Under the pieces are notes generated by a model. The model was not told the DNA's origin, did no database searches, and saw only the letters and a list, made by a program, of their open reading frames with translations. DNA of 64,000 nt, taken from positions 50,775-114,774 of the forward strand of contig JAKFDK010000120.1 in the NCBI GenBank assembly GCA_036676195.1, given 5' to 3'. The position numbers and the translations under genes were made by a program. This DNA is from JAKFDK01 sp036676195 (lineage in GTDB: Bacteria > Bacillota > Sulfobacillia > Symbiobacteriales > ZC4RG38). Numbering within the stretch: the first letter of the stretch is position 1; every line of letters begins with the position of its first letter. Shown piece by piece: positions 41,397 to 50,238 of the stretch.

Positions 41397-42014
41397 TTAC
41401 ACGGTCAGGTAAGGACTGATACGTCTGAGTGTAGCCTCGCCGATCCCGGGCACATTCAGGAGGTCTTCGGGTCGCCGGTAGCGGCCGATGGCCTTGCGGT
41501 GGGCGGCAATCTTGCCGGCCAGGTAGGGACCAATCCCGGGCACCTGGGCCAGTTCCTGCTCAGTAGCCGTGTTGATGTTGATCTTCCGGTTGGGGGCTCC
41601 CGAGGGGCTGCCGGACTTGCCGCCAACTGGGGTATGGTTGGCCCCCATGGCTGCCGCCGGGCTGCCTTCAACCGGTAATTCTTCCTGTTTGGGCACAAAG
41701 ATTTTGTCGCCGTCCGCCAGAGGTGCCGCCAGATTAAGCGCTTCCGGTGCTGCTCCGGATTCAGGACGGGCAGCCGCGACGGCCTCACCTACCCGTGCGT
41801 CTGCCGGCAGCCGGTGCAGCCCGGGCTCCTGTACCGCACCGGTGACATGCACGATGATTTCCGGTTGCGTCAGCGGTGCCACCGGGGCCGCAATCACTTC
41901 TGCCTCCGCCACCTGCAACCGGCTGTAGTACCGGTAACCCACGAAGAGTACCCCTGCCGCCACCAGACCAAAGAGGACAGTGGTCACCCAGCGCAATGGA
42001 ACTGGCAAGCTCAT
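41397..42014 (-). CDS. comEA: Competence protein ComEA, DNA receptor
   Basis: Membrane-anchored double-stranded DNA receptor for natural transformation. About 205 residues from the ATG reading MSLPVPLRW, behind GGGGGG. The membrane helix is at about 9-27, the SLBB domain with IIVHVTGAVQEPGLH at about 52-105, a flexible linker at 110-135, and tandem helix-hairpin-helix motifs at about 140-205 (ININTATEQELAQVPGIG, then LLNVPGIGEATL). It is the first gene of comEA - lipoprotein - comEC. Confidence 0.96.
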   Translation of the reverse strand: MSLPVPLRWVTTVLFGLVAAGVLFVGYRYYSRLQVAEAEVIAAPVAPLTQPEIIVHVTGAVQEPGLHRLPADARVGEAVAAARPESGAAPEALNLAAPLADGDKIFVPKQEELPVEGSPAAAMGANHTPVGGKSGSPSGAPNRKININTATEQELAQVPGIGPYLAGKIAAHRKAIGRYRRPEDLLNVPGIGEATLRRISPYLTV

Positions 42015-42207
42015 CGATAGCCCCCCCACCGAAGGTCTTGATTCTTTGTTCTACCATTTATTTCCTGCCAACTCAGCGGTAACTTATTGGAAGGTTTTCC
42101 CTGACCTGTCGGCGAATATGCAACAAAGGCCTGATCGAACTGAGTGCTTTCAGTGTACCTGGCCGGATCAAAGTTCTTGAGGCACGTGGTGAAGGGAGCA
42201 AGGTGGC

Positions 42208-42567
42208 ATGTACAGTGACAGCGTCCACGGGCAGACTGCCGGCAGCACCCCTCCTCAGGAGGAGATGACCGTTCCGCAGGTTGCCATACCGGTACTGCGG
42301 GCCCCCACGTCCGGACGCCTTCCCCAACCGGTGGATGAATTGGTGCAGCGGCTGCTCCAGTTACGCCAACACCGCCAGGACCGCGCCGGCGTCGAGGCCC
42401 GCTATCTGAGCCTTATGGAAGCCATGCGTAACGCCCGGGACAAGGCCGAGTGGCAGAACCTGTCCAATGATGCCTTTGCTGTCCAGCAACAACTGCGGGA
42501 TTTTGATCAGTCTGCACTGCTGATCAAGGAAGACCTGCGGCTCTTGGAGCAGTATTTCCTGGCCTGA
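42208..42567 (+). CDS. Small helical protein of unknown function
   Basis: A 119-residue protein. The N-terminal 40 residues are Pro-rich and disordered, followed by a long coiled coil (about 42-115, ELVQRLLQLRQHRQDR onward). No family recognised. GAAGGGAGCAAGGTGG lies before the ATG. A plus-strand single-gene unit divergent from comEA and convergent with leuS, with a shared hairpin downstream. No convincing promoter was found. Confidence 0.7.
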   Translation: MYSDSVHGQTAGSTPPQEEMTVPQVAIPVLRAPTSGRLPQPVDELVQRLLQLRQHRQDRAGVEARYLSLMEAMRNARDKAEWQNLSNDAFAVQQQLRDFDQSALLIKEDLRLLEQYFLA

Positions 42568-42679
42568 CGGCTACGAACTCCCCCGATTGCGAGAGAGCTC
42601 TGCAAAATACTTTCTGGCTACTGTCGCAGATGGGGGGTGTTCTTGCAGGCGAGCGGTAGCGGGCCCGCTTCATCTCACC

Positions 42680-42720
42680 ATCAAAAGAGAACCCTGAGAC
42701 CAGTGATAGTCTCAGGGTTC
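42680..42720. terminator. Terminator of leuS (shared with the convergent gene)
   Basis: A perfect 12-bp stem with an 8-nt loop (42689-42720), followed on the minus strand by TCTCTTTTG. On the plus side only TTCC follows, so it works mainly for leuS. Confidence 0.88.
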
Positions 42721-42747
42721 TTCCACGCGTTAGGAGCCGTTTTTCAT

Positions 42748-45237
42748 TTATCCCTTGACCACGATGTTAACCAGCCGACCTGGCACGCAGACCACACTCT
42801 TGATTTCCTTGCCCTCAACCCACAGCCTGACTTTATCCAGCTCAAGGGCGAGGCGCTTGACTTCATCGTCGGGAACACCCACCGCCACCTTGAGCCGGTC
42901 ACGCAGCTTGCCGTTGATCTGAACAACGATCTCCACCGACTGCTCAGCCAGGGCGGCCTCGTCCCACTCGGGCCAGGATGCCAGGTGGACACTGCTGGTA
43001 TAGCCGACCCGGTGCCAGAGTTCCTCGGCCAAGTGCGGGCAGAACGGGGCGATCAGCAGCAGTGCTGTCTTGGCCGCTTCGGCAAGGATGGCGTCGTTCT
43101 GTTCGGCTTCCGCTACTTTGGCCCGATAATCATACAGCGCATTGATCAGCTCCATCAGGCTGGAAATCGCTGTATTGAAGGCAAACCGCTCATGTAGGTC
43201 AGAGCTAATCTTTTTGATCGTGGAATGCACGGTGCGGCGCAGATTCTTGTCGGCATCGCTACGTATTTCCAGGCCAGCTCCAGCAGCCTTTACCACACCA
43301 GCCATGCCATTCATGACCCGGTAGAACCGGTTCACAAAGCGGCTGGCACCCTCAATGCCGGTATCGCTCCAGTCCAGGTCCCGCTCAGGCGGGGCGGCAA
43401 ACAGGATGAACAGGCGGCAGGCGTCGGCCCCGTATCGGGCCACCATTTCCTCCGGACTGACTACGTTCCCCTTGGACTTGGACATCTTGGCCCCGTCTTT
43501 GATTACCATCCCCTGGGTCAGCAGGGCGGTGAAGGGCTCATCGATGGACACATGACCCATGTCCCGCAGACCCTTAGTGAAGAAGCGGGAGTATAGCAGG
43601 TGGAGTACGGCGTGTTCAATGCCGCCCACGTACTGGTCCACCGGCAGCCAATAATTAACCTTTTCCCTGTCCCAGGCTGCCTGCGAATTACGGGCGTCCG
43701 CGTACCGGAAGTAGTACCAGGAGCTGCAGATAAAGGTATCCATGGTGTCGGCTTCCCGCCGGGCGGGGCCGTCGCACACCGGGCAGGTAGTCTTCAGAAA
43801 GCCTTCGTGCCTGGCCAGGGGGCTGCCGCCCGCGCCCGTAAACTCCAGGTCAGAAGGCAGGAATACGGGCAGTTGGCTCTCCGGAATCGGCTGGGCACCG
43901 TGTTCAGGGCAATAGACAATCGGAATGGGGGCGCCCCAGGCACGCTGGCGGGAAATCAGCCAGTCGCGCAGCCGGTAGTTGACGGTCCGTTTGCCAAAGC
44001 CATGTTCCTGGCCATATTCGGCCACCCGGCGCTTGCCGGTTTCGCTCTCGAGCCCGCTGAACGGGCCGGAATTGGCCATGATACCGGAATCCACATACGC
44101 CTGCTCCATGGTGGCGGGATCCAGGTCGCCGGCTGCATTTTGAATTACTACCCGCACCGGCAGGTCGTACTTGCGGGCAAAGGCAAAGTCACGTTCGTCG
44201 TGGGCCGGCACGCCCATGACGCAACCGGTGCCATAGTCCAATAGCACGTAGTTGGCTACCCAAATGGGTACCTTGGCACCGTTAAAAGGATTGGTGGCAT
44301 AGGCCCCCGTGAACAAACCCACCTTCTCGTTATCAGCAGCGGTTCGCTCGATCTCGCTCTGAGCCTTCAGTTGCTCACGGAAATTTAGCACGTCCTGCTG
44401 CTGGGGTTTGCCGGCGATCAACTTGTCGACCAGCGGATGTTCGGGCGCCAACACCATATAGGTAACGCCGTAAATCGTATCCGGGCGGGTGGTGAACACG
44501 GTGATTGGGTCCCCGGATTCAGCGGTGAAGGTGATCTCGGCACCTTCAGACCGCCCGATCCAGTTTTCCTGCATGATGCGCACCCGCTCGGGCCAGTGAG
44601 GCAGCTTTTCCAGATCAGCCAGCAGTTCGTCGGCATACGTGGTGATTTTTAGAAACCACTGCGCCAGGTTCTTTTTGTTGACTACGGAGTCGCAGCGCCA
44701 ACACAGGCCGTCAACCACCTGTTCGTTCGCCAGCACAGTCTCGCAGGAAGGGCACCAGTTGACCGGAGCCTCCTTCTTGTAGGCCAGGCCGCGCTTGTAG
44801 AACTCCAGGAACAGCCACTGCGTCCAGTGGTAGTAACCAGGGTGGCAGGTGGCAACCGCCCGATCCCAATCGTAGGAGTAGCCCATGGCACTGAGCTGCT
44901 CGGTCATTTCCGCCACATTGGCCCAGGTCCACTTGTCCGGCGGAATCCGGTTCTTGATGGCGGCGTTTTCTGCAGGCATGCCAAAGGCGTCGTACCCCAT
45001 GGGGTGCAGGACATTATAGCCCTTCATGCGCCGGTAACGGGCGATGCAGTCCACAATGGTATAGTTGCGGACATGACCCATGTGAATCTTGCCGGAGGGG
45101 TACGGGAACATGGCCAGCGCGTAATATTTGGGCTTATTCGGGTCTTCGGCGACCCGGTAGATCCCGGTCTCCGCCCAGGCCCGCTGCCACTTGGCTTCAT
45201 CTTCACGGAAGTTAAAACGCTCTTCAACCGTGCTCAC
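42748..45237 (-). CDS. leuS: Leucyl-tRNA synthetase
   Basis: Class I synthetase that charges tRNA-Leu. 829 residues with the HIGH-type motif PYPSGKIHMGH, the editing (CP1) domain (about 220-410, with GTGCVMGVPAHDERD) and the KMSKS motif MSKSKGN. AGGTAGGATACCT precedes the GTG/ATG start region. Expression is controlled by a T-box leader (45255-45605) with a CTC specifier. It forms a single-gene unit with its own promoter and terminator. Confidence 0.98.
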   Translation of the reverse strand: MSTVEERFNFREDEAKWQRAWAETGIYRVAEDPNKPKYYALAMFPYPSGKIHMGHVRNYTIVDCIARYRRMKGYNVLHPMGYDAFGMPAENAAIKNRIPPDKWTWANVAEMTEQLSAMGYSYDWDRAVATCHPGYYHWTQWLFLEFYKRGLAYKKEAPVNWCPSCETVLANEQVVDGLCWRCDSVVNKKNLAQWFLKITTYADELLADLEKLPHWPERVRIMQENWIGRSEGAEITFTAESGDPITVFTTRPDTIYGVTYMVLAPEHPLVDKLIAGKPQQQDVLNFREQLKAQSEIERTAADNEKVGLFTGAYATNPFNGAKVPIWVANYVLLDYGTGCVMGVPAHDERDFAFARKYDLPVRVVIQNAAGDLDPATMEQAYVDSGIMANSGPFSGLESETGKRRVAEYGQEHGFGKRTVNYRLRDWLISRQRAWGAPIPIVYCPEHGAQPIPESQLPVFLPSDLEFTGAGGSPLARHEGFLKTTCPVCDGPARREADTMDTFICSSWYYFRYADARNSQAAWDREKVNYWLPVDQYVGGIEHAVLHLLYSRFFTKGLRDMGHVSIDEPFTALLTQGMVIKDGAKMSKSKGNVVSPEEMVARYGADACRLFILFAAPPERDLDWSDTGIEGASRFVNRFYRVMNGMAGVVKAAGAGLEIRSDADKNLRRTVHSTIKKISSDLHERFAFNTAISSLMELINALYDYRAKVAEAEQNDAILAEAAKTALLLIAPFCPHLAEELWHRVGYTSSVHLASWPEWDEAALAEQSVEIVVQINGKLRDRLKVAVGVPDDEVKRLALELDKVRLWVEGKEIKSVVCVPGRLVNIVVKG

Positions 45238-45254
45238 AGGTATCCTACCTCCTT

Positions 45255-45605
45255 AACACAAAAACAAAAGCCCCCGCCCCGGTAAGGGACGAGAGGCATT
45301 CTCCCGTGGTACCACCCTTGTTGGTCGCGGCACCCCGCGGACCCTCTTTGGCAGGCATAACGCGCCGCACACGGTTCCGGCTAACCCCCGGGGAAACCAT
45401 ACCGTTGCCGCCGGCCGTCATCCCGGCAACGCCACGGCACAGTCTGTAATCCACAGGCAAGCTCGCCGAAACGGCTCCGGGGCGAGTTCAGCCGGGCCCG
45501 CCCGCCGCCTCCCACCTTGAGACCGTTTCGTGTCTCGCTGGCGGCTCTCTGTTGGGCGTCTGCCCGCCTTACTGCTCCCCATCCAAGCCCTTGCCATATA
45601 CAGTA
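45255..45605 (-). promoter_or_regulatory. T-box riboswitch of leuS (specifier CTC)
   Basis: The leader senses uncharged tRNA-Leu. On the minus strand the antiterminator core GGGTGGTACCACGGG is at 45303-45317, followed by the competing terminator with TTTTGTTTTTG (about 45255-45300). Upstream, stem I shows AGTA and AGAGA elements, and a GAACTC segment at about 45486-45491 supplies the Leu codon CTC. Stem boundaries were not computed. Confidence 0.93.
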
Positions 45606-45611
45606 GATTCT

Positions 45612-45640
45612 ATTATGCCCAAGGACATGCCCAACGTCAA
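45612..45640 (-). promoter_or_regulatory. Promoter of leuS
   Basis: Minus-strand TTGACG (45635-45640), 17-nt spacer, CATAAT (45612-45617), directly in front of the T-box leader. Confidence 0.82.
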
Positions 45641-45728
45641 GAACAGATCCATCCGGGCCTTCCCCGGCCGGATCCCCAGCGTGACTCGATTTGCAATCTA
45701 AAAGGCATAATGCCCCCAGAGGATTTTT

Positions 45729-46166
45729 TCATCGTAACGCCTCCCGAATGACCGCCGCCCAAGCGCGTACCCGATCAGCCGCCCCCTGGGGATGCCCTGG
45801 AATATACACGTCCGCTATGGTCATCGGCCATTGCCTGAGCACCGGAACACGCTTTCCCTCCTTTCGAAGCACCCGTGACTTACCCTCGGCTGTTTCAGCC
45901 ACTTGTCTACGAATATGTTCGTTCGACCATCCATGATCTACGGCTTGACAGAACAATTGGCTCAATCCGGTCAAGGCTTCGTCGGTAAATGAAGCGGGAT
46001 GTTGAAGGTTGTAAGAAGCGACAGTCAGAAAGTGGACCGCGAGCAGCTCTGGATCTTGAAACTCCCACTGCCCGATGGCACCCAACTGCCACCAGCAGTT
46101 CATCCCCTCCACCTCTCTTGCCCCGCACTCCGGACAGGTGGGGTTGACATTCCGATGCTCGCTCAT
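45729..46166 (-). CDS. DUF5946-family protein
   Basis: A 145-residue soluble protein with an N-terminal zinc-ribbon-like CPECGA (Cys11, Cys14) and Cys24. The conserved block GQWEFQDPELLAVHFLTV, then ASYNLQHP, identifies the DUF5946 family, whose function is not known to me. GGGAGGTG lies upstream of the ATG. A single minus-strand gene between the rsfS terminator and the leuS promoter, apparently without its own terminator. Confidence 0.82.
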   Translation of the reverse strand: MSEHRNVNPTCPECGAREVEGMNCWWQLGAIGQWEFQDPELLAVHFLTVASYNLQHPASFTDEALTGLSQLFCQAVDHGWSNEHIRRQVAETAEGKSRVLRKEGKRVPVLRQWPMTIADVYIPGHPQGAADRVRAWAAVIREALR

Positions 46167-46204
46167 GATTCGAACACACCTCCCGTTTGTTCGGTTTGTG
46201 GTTC

Positions 46205-46244
46205 AAAACAGCACCGGCGGTTGCATGAGCTTGCAACCGCCGGT
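46205..46244 (-). terminator. Terminator of the obgE-rsfS unit
   Basis: A perfect 13-bp stem with a 6-nt loop (46213-46244), followed on the minus strand by GCTGTTTTG. Confidence 0.85.
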
Positions 46245-46285
46245 CAGATTATGCCTAGACTCACGCTCTTCGACGTGCTTGTCCG

Positions 46286-46708
46286 CTACTGCGAGACCGC
46301 CTGAGGGATGACCTGCACCTCCGGTGCGTCACCCCAGAGCCGCTCCAGGTCGTAAAACTCCCGATCTTCTTCATGGAAGACGTGAATCACAACATCGCCG
46401 TAGTCAAGGAGAACCCAACGCCCGTTTTTGTACCCCTCGGAGTGGTGCAGGGGTACCCCCAGTTCATCCAGTGTCTCTTCCACGTGGTCGGCAATGGCCC
46501 GAACCTGATTGGTGCTGCCCCCAGAGCAGAGCACGAAATAGTCCGACACGAGGCTGATCTTCCGAATGTCCAGGATGCGCACCTGCCTGGCCTTCTTATC
46601 ATCCATGAGACGAACTGCCAGTTGCGCCATTTGGGCTGAGGTCAAATGGGCATTCCCCTTCCGCTGGTGAGATTGAGGTGTTTCTATATTAATGTATTCC
46701 ATGTCCAA
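46286..46708 (-). CDS. rsfS: Ribosomal silencing factor RsfS
   Basis: Binds L14 on the 50S subunit and blocks subunit joining when nutrients are short. About 140 residues with the core SDYFVLCSGGSTNQVRAIADH and GRWVLLDYGDVVIHVF. The TTG start at 46708 has GGAGG 9 nt upstream. The ATG two codons later is the alternative, and a longer extension to 46855 overlaps yqeK and lacks support. It is the last gene of the obgE unit. An LCP gene often lies before it but is absent here. Confidence 0.95.
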   Translation of the reverse strand: MDMEYINIETPQSHQRKGNAHLTSAQMAQLAVRLMDDKKARQVRILDIRKISLVSDYFVLCSGGSTNQVRAIADHVEETLDELGVPLHHSEGYKNGRWVLLDYGDVVIHVFHEEDREFYDLERLWGDAPEVQVIPQAVSQ

Positions 46709-46802
46709 AATGCGGTTCCTCCCTGTACGGCAATTCCCACAGTTATTATACCCGCTTCCGGTCCGGGGGCCTAGCCGCGAAAAGGTGGACAGGCTGGGCT
46801 GT

Positions 46803-47411
46803 CTAAGCCGGATTCCTATATCCCGCCCAGGGCTGGCCACGCCTCTCCAGTTCATTTAGCAGCCAATTGCGGGTATAAACGGTCCGCGGGTGAATTCGCA
46901 GTCCCCGGGACAACACATAGGCCAGGGTGTGGTCCAGCCCGGCCAGCAGGCCCAGGTCCAGATCACGCCAGGTCAGCGCCCGAATCTCTTCCACCCCGGA
47001 AAAGCGCCGGTTGGGTTCGATCAGGTCGGCAACCCAGATCAGCTTGTCCAACAGCGGCATGCCCGGGCTGCCCAACGTATGGTTGGCGATGGCCTTCAGC
47101 ACTTCTTCATCCCGGATGAGCCCTTCCTCACGCAGGAGCGCGGCACCGACCTCGGCGTGAAGTAACTGTGGGCTGGCTTCTTCCACAGATTCCTGAATCA
47201 GGCCGAAGCGCCTTCCCAGTGCCAGCATTTCTTCCCCAGGCAGGGCCTTGGCGTAATCGTGCAGGAGGCCGGCCACCCGGGCCTTTTGCACATCGGCCCC
47301 ATTGTGCTCTGCTAGTTTGACCGCTGTCTCCATCACCCCATAGGTATGGATCAGGCGGCCCCCGCTGATCCGCCGCCGCAGTGCAGCCTCCAGCTCCGGT
47401 AGGTCAAACAA
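46803..47411 (-). CDS. yqeK: YqeK-type HD-domain diadenosine tetraphosphatase
   Basis: Metal-dependent HD hydrolase that splits Ap4A symmetrically into ADP. About 202 residues. The HD motif is in GLLHDYAKALPGEE, with preceding LIHTYGV, later HAEVGAALL, IANHTLGSPGM and WVADLIEPNRRF. The preferred start is a TTG (reading LFDLPELE) with GGGGGG about 8 nt upstream. The longer frame begins inside nadD and would read through a strong hairpin. It lies between nadD and rsfS, its standard place in Firmicutes. Confidence 0.93.
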   Translation of the reverse strand: MFDLPELEAALRRRISGGRLIHTYGVMETAVKLAEHNGADVQKARVAGLLHDYAKALPGEEMLALGRRFGLIQESVEEASPQLLHAEVGAALLREEGLIRDEEVLKAIANHTLGSPGMPLLDKLIWVADLIEPNRRFSGVEEIRALTWRDLDLGLLAGLDHTLAYVLSRGLRIHPRTVYTRNWLLNELERRGQPWAGYRNPA

Positions 47412-47440
47412 AGCCCACGCCCCCCCGTTTCCTCTATAAA

Positions 47441-47473
47441 GGTGGAAAGGACCGCCCGCCGGTCCTTTCCACC
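47441..47473 (-). other. Strong hairpin between nadD and yqeK
   Basis: A perfect 13-bp stem with a 7-nt loop. One arm reaches the nadD stop codon, and the minus strand continues TTTATAGAGG, a weak U-tract. It could be a partial terminator or an mRNA-stability element inside the operon. Confidence 0.55.
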
Positions 47474-48081
47474 TACCGTCGGTAAAGACGGGCATTCTCC
47501 ATATACTGCTCCACCGCGGCGGGCACCAGATAAGTCAGAGGATATCCCTGGCTGGCCAGTTCCCGGAGGTCCCGCGCTGCAACGGCCACACCGGGGATCG
47601 GCAAGATCTGCACCCGCCGGGTCAGGTCGGGACCCAGGCGACTGCGCAGGCGCTCCCAATCGGTCAGGCTGCTCCCTGGACGGGTGACCACCAGGAATGG
47701 ATGGGCCGCCAGGAGCCGTCGGTACTCCCACCACCGCTCTACTTCCAGCAGTGCATCCAGGCCGCAGACAAAATGCAGTTCCCACGCCGGATGCTGTTCA
47801 GCCAGGAGTTCCAGCGTTTCCAGGGTGTAGTACGGCCCCGGGCGGGTCAGGTCGACGGTGCTGACCGAAAAACCGGGTGCTCCGGCCAGACCGGCCTGCA
47901 ACATGGCCAACCGGTGCTCCGGCGCCGTGGGCGGCCCGGTCTTGAGCGGATTCTGGCCAGCCGGGACGAAAACGACCTGATCCAGCCCGGTCAGGTGCAT
48001 GGCACCCCTGGCTGCCGCCAGGTGACCGTAGTGGAGGGGATCAAACGTGCCGCCAAACACGCCTACCCGCTGCTTACCCAC
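47473..48081 (-). CDS. nadD: Nicotinate-nucleotide adenylyltransferase
   Basis: Makes nicotinic acid adenine dinucleotide from NaMN and ATP in NAD synthesis. About 202 residues. The nucleotidyl-transferase motif GGTFDPLHYGHL is near the N-terminus, then FVPAGQNPLK. The C-terminal ISSTxIR-type motif of the family reads VAARDLRE here, an uncommon change in an ATP-phosphate-binding segment. The GTG reading VGKQRVGVFGG is the likely start. A TTG at 48114 would add 11 unsupported residues. It follows yhbY in the obgE unit. Confidence 0.92.
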   Translation of the reverse strand: MGKQRVGVFGGTFDPLHYGHLAAARGAMHLTGLDQVVFVPAGQNPLKTGPPTAPEHRLAMLQAGLAGAPGFSVSTVDLTRPGPYYTLETLELLAEQHPAWELHFVCGLDALLEVERWWEYRRLLAAHPFLVVTRPGSSLTDWERLRSRLGPDLTRRVQILPIPGVAVAARDLRELASQGYPLTYLVPAAVEQYMENARLYRR

Positions 48082-48134
48082 CGTGATGCTCGCTCCCCCC
48101 GTGGTGCCAGGCAACCCGTAAAGGCCGGGTACCG

Positions 48135-48437
48135 CTAGTCCGGTAGCTGAATGCGCGGCTCCTTGCGATTGCGCTTGAATAACAAAAAGTTCCGGCCAAT
48201 CACTTGCACCAACTCGGCCCCGGTGGCATCCGCCAATTCCCGGGCAGTTCCCTCCGGGTCATCGGGTGCTGTTTCCAGCACCCTGCCCTTGATCAACTCG
48301 CGAGCCTTGAGGGCATTTGCTGCCTGATCGATGACGGGCTGGGTCAGCCCCTCCTTGCCCACGTGAAGTACCGGCGTCTCATTCACGCCCAATGCCCGTA
48401 AAAACCGCCTATGCTTACCGCGCAGGGGCGTGGTCAC
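48135..48437 (-). CDS. yhbY: YhbY-type RNA-binding protein (CRM domain)
   Basis: A 100-residue CRS1/YhbY-domain protein that associates with pre-50S ribosomes. Visible are the CRM loop VGKEGLT, a basic N-terminus (KHRRFLRALG) and the final VIGRNFLLFKRNRKEPRI. It overlaps the obgE stop by 4 nt (ATGA type), so translation is coupled. Confidence 0.93.
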   Translation of the reverse strand: MTTPLRGKHRRFLRALGVNETPVLHVGKEGLTQPVIDQAANALKARELIKGRVLETAPDDPEGTARELADATGAELVQVIGRNFLLFKRNRKEPRIQLPD

Positions 48438-49729
48438 TCTTCGATGCCCTCCTCCATCTCAAACTGGACCCCGCGGATTTCCACGGTGTCGCCCCCGCGG
48501 GCGCCGGCTTTGCGCAGGGTATTTTCAATACCAGAGCGGCGGAAAATCCGTTGAAAGCGGACCACTGCCTCTTCGTTCTGCCACGGGGTCATGGCAACCA
48601 GCCGCTCAATGTCCCGGCCGTAGACGTTCCAGATCCCGCGGTGGTCCCGCTGGATTTCAAACGCCCGCGGATCCTCGGCCCGATATACCCGCTCGGTCTC
48701 CTCCACTACGGGCACTTCTTCCGGCTGAAACCGTTCGATGGCCTGCATGGCCGCCTGCAGGAGCGGCTCCAGACCATCCCGGGTGGCACCGGAGATGGGG
48801 AAGACCTGATAACCCCGCTCATCTTCAACCACCTGTTTGAACCGCACCAGGTGATCAGCAGCCGCAGGCAGGTCAATCTTGTTAAACGCCACCAGTTGGG
48901 GCCGTGCCGCCAATTTAGGATTGTGCAGTTCAAGTTCCTGGTTAATGGCATCAAAGTCGGTAACCGGGTCTCGCCCTTCGTCCCCACCCGAGCCGTCGAC
49001 CATGTGAATCAATACCTTGCAACGCTCCACGTGGCGCAGAAACTCATGCCCCAACCCGATACCGGTGTGGGCCCCCTCGATCAGACCGGGGATATCGGCC
49101 AGGACGAATCCGCGCCCGTCGCCCACCTCCACAACGCCCAGGTTGGGGATCAGGGTGGTGAAGGGATAATTAGCTATCTTGGGTTTGGCCGCGGTCGTTG
49201 CGGCCAGAAAGGTCGACTTGCCGGCATTTGGGTAACCAACTAGCCCCACGTCGGCAATCAGCTTGAGCTCCAGGACCACCCAACGCTCCTCGCCGGGCTC
49301 CCCTTCTTCGTAAATCTTGGGTGCTTTTTGGACCGAAGTGGCGAAATGGATGTTACCGCGTCCGCCCCGGCCACCTTTACAGACCACCACCGGTTGTCCG
49401 GGCTCGGTCAGGTCAAACAGAACTTCACCGGTTTCGGCATCTTTGACCAGCGTGCCGGGAGGCACCTTCACTACCAGGTCCTTGCCGCCCTTGCCGTACT
49501 GGCCCTTGCCGAGACCGTGTTCGCCTCGCTCGGCCTTGAAATGTCTCTGGTATTTGAAGTCTAACAGGGTGTTCAGGCCAGGATCTACCCGAAAGATCAC
49601 GTCACCACCGCGGCCGCCGTCGCCGCCCCAGGGACCGCCCTCGGGGACGTATTTTTCCCGGCGCATGGCCGCATTGCCACGGCCGCCGTCCCCCGCCTTT
49701 GTGTAGATTTTCGCGACATCAACAAACAT
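48434..49729 (-). CDS. obgE: GTPase Obg/CgtA
   Basis: Essential GTPase for late 50S assembly, also needed for sporulation and the stress response. 431 residues: a Gly-rich Obg fold (1-158), a G domain (159-335, G1 GYPNAGKST, G3 DIPG, G4 NKID) and a C-terminal OCT domain (about 350-425). AGGTGA lies 6 nt before the ATG. It is the second gene after the spo0B-like gene, the same pairing as Bacillus spo0B-obg. Confidence 0.98.
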   Translation of the reverse strand: MFVDVAKIYTKAGDGGRGNAAMRREKYVPEGGPWGGDGGRGGDVIFRVDPGLNTLLDFKYQRHFKAERGEHGLGKGQYGKGGKDLVVKVPPGTLVKDAETGEVLFDLTEPGQPVVVCKGGRGGRGNIHFATSVQKAPKIYEEGEPGEERWVVLELKLIADVGLVGYPNAGKSTFLAATTAAKPKIANYPFTTLIPNLGVVEVGDGRGFVLADIPGLIEGAHTGIGLGHEFLRHVERCKVLIHMVDGSGGDEGRDPVTDFDAINQELELHNPKLAARPQLVAFNKIDLPAAADHLVRFKQVVEDERGYQVFPISGATRDGLEPLLQAAMQAIERFQPEEVPVVEETERVYRAEDPRAFEIQRDHRGIWNVYGRDIERLVAMTPWQNEEAVVRFQRIFRRSGIENTLRKAGARGGDTVEIRGVQFEMEEGIEE

Positions 49730-49742
49730 TTGTCATCACCTA

Positions 49743-50174
49743 CTAACAGCTTCCCGCCTGATCCCCCGGAATATCATGTGTTTGTACGAGCAATTCGCCG
49801 TTGGCTTCCGAAAGGAGCACATGCAGCCGGACGCCACGTTCCGCTGCCCCCTCCAGTTCGGCCTGTAAACGGCGCTGCAGGAGCCGCAGTTGCCCAACCT
49901 TGAACCGGGCGCCTGTCGGCACCTTTACGTCCCACAGGACTTCCACATCATAAGTTTCGGCCAGATGGGCCACCTGTAGCAGGACAAGGACCAGGTCCGG
50001 CGGTTGAACCAGGCTGAGTTCACCTTGTGCTTCCAACCGAGTGGCCACTTCCTGTAGGTAGTCCCGGGCGCGGTCAAGTTTCCCTAGTTGGATCCACCCG
50101 GAGATCACCTGCAAATGGTTCAGGAAACTGTGGCGCTGGAAGCGGAGGAGATCCAGCCATCCCTCACATGCCAT
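49743..50174 (-). CDS. Spo0B-like sporulation phosphotransferase (short form)
   Basis: A 143-residue protein whose N-terminal helical pair, LLRFQRHSFLNHLQVISGW (10-28), matches the Spo0B/SpoOB-type dimerisation domain. His15 would be the phosphorylated residue that passes phosphate from Spo0F to Spo0A. The C-terminal half is much shorter than in Bacillus Spo0B. Its place in front of obgE and behind rpmA is exactly that of spo0B. In clostridia the full relay is often missing, so it may act differently. Confidence 0.75.
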   Translation of the reverse strand: MACEGWLDLLRFQRHSFLNHLQVISGWIQLGKLDRARDYLQEVATRLEAQGELSLVQPPDLVLVLLQVAHLAETYDVEVLWDVKVPTGARFKVGQLRLLQRRLQAELEGAAERGVRLHVLLSEANGELLVQTHDIPGDQAGSC

Positions 50175-50197
50175 ATCCTACCACCCCCGAAGGGTGT

Positions 50198-50227
50198 AAA
50201 AAAGCCCCAGCACCGGGGTGCTGGGGC
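50198..50227 (-). terminator. Terminator of rplU-prp-rpmA
   Basis: A GCCCCAGCAC stem with complementary arm (50204-50227), followed on the minus strand by TTTTTT. It separates the ribosomal-protein unit from spo0B-obgE, for which I see no clear promoter, so some read-through is likely. Confidence 0.88.
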
Positions 50228-50238
50228 CCTCAGGGCAC

